Shown piece after piece: positions 11,782 to 14,324 of a DNA stretch of 14,324 nucleotides. The translations under genes were made by a program, and so were the position numbers. This DNA comes from Candidatus Woesearchaeota archaeon (GTDB lineage: Archaea > Nanobdellota > Nanobdellia > SCGC-AAA011-G17 > JACPNG01): contig JAFCDD010000015.1 in the NCBI GenBank assembly GCA_017609845.1, forward strand, positions 1 to 14,324, in the 5' to 3' direction. The notes below the pieces were generated by a model. It saw only the letters and a program-made list of their open reading frames with translations. It was not told the DNA's origin and made no database searches. Positions within the stretch are counted from its first letter, which is position 1; the number at the start of each line of letters is the position of its first letter.

Positions 11782-14324
11782 ATGGAAAAAAGAGGTTTAA
11801 GATTCGAGAGATATTTCTCAAAAGGCATAGACCCTTATGATGATGGTTTTTTTGAAAAGAGAGATGCTGTACTTAGGGGAGATTCTGGAGAGATAATAGA
11901 AACTTTGCCAGAAGTTTATTTTCCTAAAACATGGCCACAACATGCAGTAAATACTGTTGCAACGAAATATTTTAGAAAGGATGATGTTCCTAATGATAGG
12001 AGAAGAGAAACAGATGTTAGGGATTTAGTTAGAAGAGTTGTAGATACCACAACGCAATGGGGTCTAGAACAAGGTTATTTCAATGAAGAGAATGCAGAAA
12101 ATTTTAGGATAGATCTTTCTTATTTGATTCTAAATCAATATGGTTCATTCAATTCTCCTGCCTGGTTTAATCTTGGTTTGGCACAGAGGTATAATATTCG
12201 TCATGATGGTGATACCTTTAAAATAAATTTAGAGACGGGGAAAGCAGAACAAGTAGGTAATTATTATGAATACCCCTTAATTTCTGCATGTTTTATTAAA
12301 TCGCCAGAAGACTCCGTAGAGAAGATGGTAAAGGTTTATGCTACTATTAGTGCACAAATATTCAAGGGAGGATCTGGACTTGGAGGAGATGCCAGCAAAA
12401 TAAGATCTGCCGGAGAACCTGTTAGCGGCGGAGGTTATGCTTCTGGTGCAGAAAGATTTATGGATATTCAAGACGCTGTTGCGAGGGTTATTAAGTCAGG
12501 TGGTAAAACAAGAAGGGCAGCAACTATGCAGAGTATAAGAGTTGATCATCCGGATGTTACAGCAATAGTTAAACATAAACTAATTGAGAATTTGAAAGGA
12601 AAAATTTTAGTTGGAGCTGGCTCATCTCCAAACTGGGAATCGCATACCTGGCAAGATTTGCGAGGGCAGAATGTTAATATTTCTATTAGGGTGACAGACG
12701 AGTTTATGGATGCTGTTAAAAATAACGGAGATCATAGTTTAGTTAGGATTACTGATGGCTCTGTTGCTAGGGAGATGCCTGCTAGGAATATGATGGAATT
12801 AATTGCTTATGCTACATATGATTGCGGAGATCCAGGCATACAATATCATGATGAAATAAATAGGTGGAATACATGTAAAAATTCTGGTGAAATTTATGCT
12901 TCAAATCCGTGTTCTGAATTTATGTTTCTGGATGGTTCTGCATGCAATTTAGCTTCTTTAAATTTAATGAAATTTAGAAGAGAAGATGGAAGATTTGATA
13001 TAGAATCTTTTAGGAATGCTGTTGACATATTTATTACTGCACAAGACATTTTTGTGTCTATGGCATCTTATCCAACAGAAGAAATTGCAGAAAATACCCA
13101 TAGGTTTAGGCCTTTAGGGTTGGGATATGCTAATTTGGGATCTCTTATAATGTCTGAAGCTTTGCCTTATGATAGTAATGAAGCTAGATCTTTGGCTGCG
13201 GCAATAACTTCCCTTATGACATCTGAGGCTTATCTACAATCAACTAGAATAGCTGAACTTTTAGGAAGTTTTGAGGAGTTTGGTAAAAATAGAGAACCAA
13301 TGTTGGAAGTAATGGAAAAACACAGGTGTGCTTCAGAAAACCTTTCTTTAAGTGGGAGGAATGGAGACTTAACAAAGATTGCAAGAGAATTGTGGGATAA
13401 ATCAATAGACAGAATGAAGACATATGGAGCAAGAAATGCACAGGTAACTCTTTTAGCTCCAACAGGAACCATTGGTTTTATGATGGGATGTGATACTACT
13501 GGTTGTGAACCCCCTATTTCTTTGTTAGCATACAAAGAGCTTGCTGGAGGATCCCTTATGAAGATTACTAATGAAACTGTTCCTATTGTTTTAAGGAATC
13601 TTGGTTATGGAGAGAAAGATATTAATGAAATGATTGAGTATATCGAAGAGAATGGAACTGTTGAGGGCGTAGACGTATTAAGATCAGAACACCTTCCTAT
13701 TTTTGATTGTGCTCTTACTCCAGAAAAAGGAACCAGGGTAATATCTCCTGAAGGACATATAAGAATGCTTGGAGCCTTACAGCCCCATCTGTCTGGAGCC
13801 ATATCAAAGACAGTTAACACACCGAGAAATACTTCTGTGGAAGAAATGATTGACATGTATTTGTTAGGAAATGATCTTGGTTTAAAAGCACTGGCAATTT
13901 ACAGAAATAAAAGTAAAGGAGCACAACCAGTTAATACAAAAGAAGATGAGAGTATTATTATTATTATTCCAAGGGGAGAAAGAGAAAAATTACCAGATTT
14001 AAGATTTGGAATAACTCAAAAGGTAAAAATTGGCAACAACTCTCTTTTTATAAGAACTGGAGAGTATAGAGATGGAAGGCTGGGAGAGATTTTTATTGAT
14101 TGTCTTGAAAGAGGAAGCGAAGTAAATAGGTTATTGAATGAAATAGCTATCCAATTTTCTGAGAAATTACAATATGGTGTACCTTTAGAAGATGCGATAG
14201 AAGTATTTAGTAAGGCTGGAAGTTCACAGTTGTCGGGTTTTACTGACCACCCATTTATAAAATCTACTAAAGGAATAGAAGGATTTATATTTGAATGGTT
14301 AATGGCGCATTATTTGGGAAGAAT
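11782..14324 (+). CDS. nrdJ: Class II (B12-dependent) ribonucleotide reductase, partial at 3' end
   Basis: 847 codons are open to the window edge. The product reduces ribonucleotides to deoxyribonucleotides with an adenosylcobalamin-generated thiyl radical. Key residues: N375, C377 (thiyl radical) and E379 in NPCSE; disulfide pair C170 (in SACFIKSPEDS) and C388, the latter 11 residues after C377 as in the Thermotoga maritima class II enzyme; phosphate-binding PTGTIG at 560-565, followed by GCDTTGCEP. The C-terminal extension seen in large NrdJ proteins (LPDLRFGITQKVKI, then GRLGEIFIDC and LQYGVPLEDAIEVF) begins near residue 735. No ATP-cone is visible at the N-terminus, so overall activity control may rest on NrdR. 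The final redox-cysteine tail lies outside the window. The start, two bases after nrdR, is the only sensible one. A run of five Ile (725-729, (ATT)5) sits in the linker. Confidence 0.96.
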   Translation, partial: MEKRGLRFERYFSKGIDPYDDGFFEKRDAVLRGDSGEIIETLPEVYFPKTWPQHAVNTVATKYFRKDDVPNDRRRETDVRDLVRRVVDTTTQWGLEQGYFNEENAENFRIDLSYLILNQYGSFNSPAWFNLGLAQRYNIRHDGDTFKINLETGKAEQVGNYYEYPLISACFIKSPEDSVEKMVKVYATISAQIFKGGSGLGGDASKIRSAGEPVSGGGYASGAERFMDIQDAVARVIKSGGKTRRAATMQSIRVDHPDVTAIVKHKLIENLKGKILVGAGSSPNWESHTWQDLRGQNVNISIRVTDEFMDAVKNNGDHSLVRITDGSVAREMPARNMMELIAYATYDCGDPGIQYHDEINRWNTCKNSGEIYASNPCSEFMFLDGSACNLASLNLMKFRREDGRFDIESFRNAVDIFITAQDIFVSMASYPTEEIAENTHRFRPLGLGYANLGSLIMSEALPYDSNEARSLAAAITSLMTSEAYLQSTRIAELLGSFEEFGKNREPMLEVMEKHRCASENLSLSGRNGDLTKIARELWDKSIDRMKTYGARNAQVTLLAPTGTIGFMMGCDTTGCEPPISLLAYKELAGGSLMKITNETVPIVLRNLGYGEKDINEMIEYIEENGTVEGVDVLRSEHLPIFDCALTPEKGTRVISPEGHIRMLGALQPHLSGAISKTVNTPRNTSVEEMIDMYLLGNDLGLKALAIYRNKSKGAQPVNTKEDESIIIIIPRGEREKLPDLRFGITQKVKIGNNSLFIRTGEYRDGRLGEIFIDCLERGSEVNRLLNEIAIQFSEKLQYGVPLEDAIEVFSKAGSSQLSGFTDHPFIKSTKGIEGFIFEWLMAHYLGR

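Noticed and set aside
13230..13856. Minus-strand open frames at 13230-13535, 13244-13462 and 13605-13856
   Set aside because: All are antisense to nrdJ, which is a continuous, motif-rich reading frame.
1..14324. CRISPR array, insertion sequence, prophage or toxin-antitoxin pair
   Set aside because: No spaced repeats, terminal inverted repeats, transposase, integrase or toxin-like small gene pair was found on either strand.

Overview
The window looks like part of an AT-rich archaeal chromosome, most likely from a small-genome DPANN-type lineage (Woesearchaeota/Pacearchaeota-like; this placement is inference). The archaeal evidence is: an ABCE1/Rli1 ribosome-recycling ATPase, a Dph6 diphthamide-synthesis enzyme, a TtuA/NcsA tRNA thiolase, three tRNAs without an encoded CCA (both tRNA-Thr have a U discriminator), and TATA boxes centred about 25-27 bases before the start codons of most transcription units. 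That spacing leaves almost no 5' leader and is used here to choose several start codons.

Layout. 1-434 (-) is the front of scpA, cut by the window edge. 506-3210 (+) holds an AI-2E/PerM-family membrane protein, an UppP/BacA-family phosphatase and a TtuA/NcsA enzyme; they are tightly packed but each has its own TATA box. 3207-5198 (-) is a stress-type operon: an AlkD-like DNA glycosylase, a rubrerythrin with an unusual Cys-rich tail, and a short-chain dehydrogenase broken by a one-base slip and a 23-bp tandem duplication. 5316-5996 (+) is dph6. Then come tRNA-Thr(GGT) and tRNA-Leu(TAA) (-), a COG2509-like FAD protein (-), tRNA-Thr(CGT) (-) and a 37-residue zinc-ribbon gene (-) that overlaps that tRNA. 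7815-9566 (+) is abce1. The right third is a deoxynucleotide module: a long two-domain ThyX-like protein (-), divergent from nrdR-nrdJ (+). nrdJ is a class II (B12-dependent) ribonucleotide reductase and runs off the window.

How the parts relate. NrdJ makes dNDPs/dNTPs, NrdR is its ATP-cone repressor, and the ThyX-like protein would make dTMP. Two NrdR-box-like sites lie 32 bp apart on either side of the nrdR TATA box, which suggests feedback control of nrdR-nrdJ. TtuA/NcsA, Dph6, ABCE1 and the tRNAs all serve translation but are not one operon.

I see no CRISPR array, insertion sequence, prophage or obvious defence system. Every stretch above 300 bases is occupied by a gene or the broken SDR gene. 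The most interesting items are the archaeal tandem NrdR boxes, the split-motif double ThyX, the Cys-tailed rubrerythrin, the SDR pseudogene and the mini-gene/tRNA overlap.
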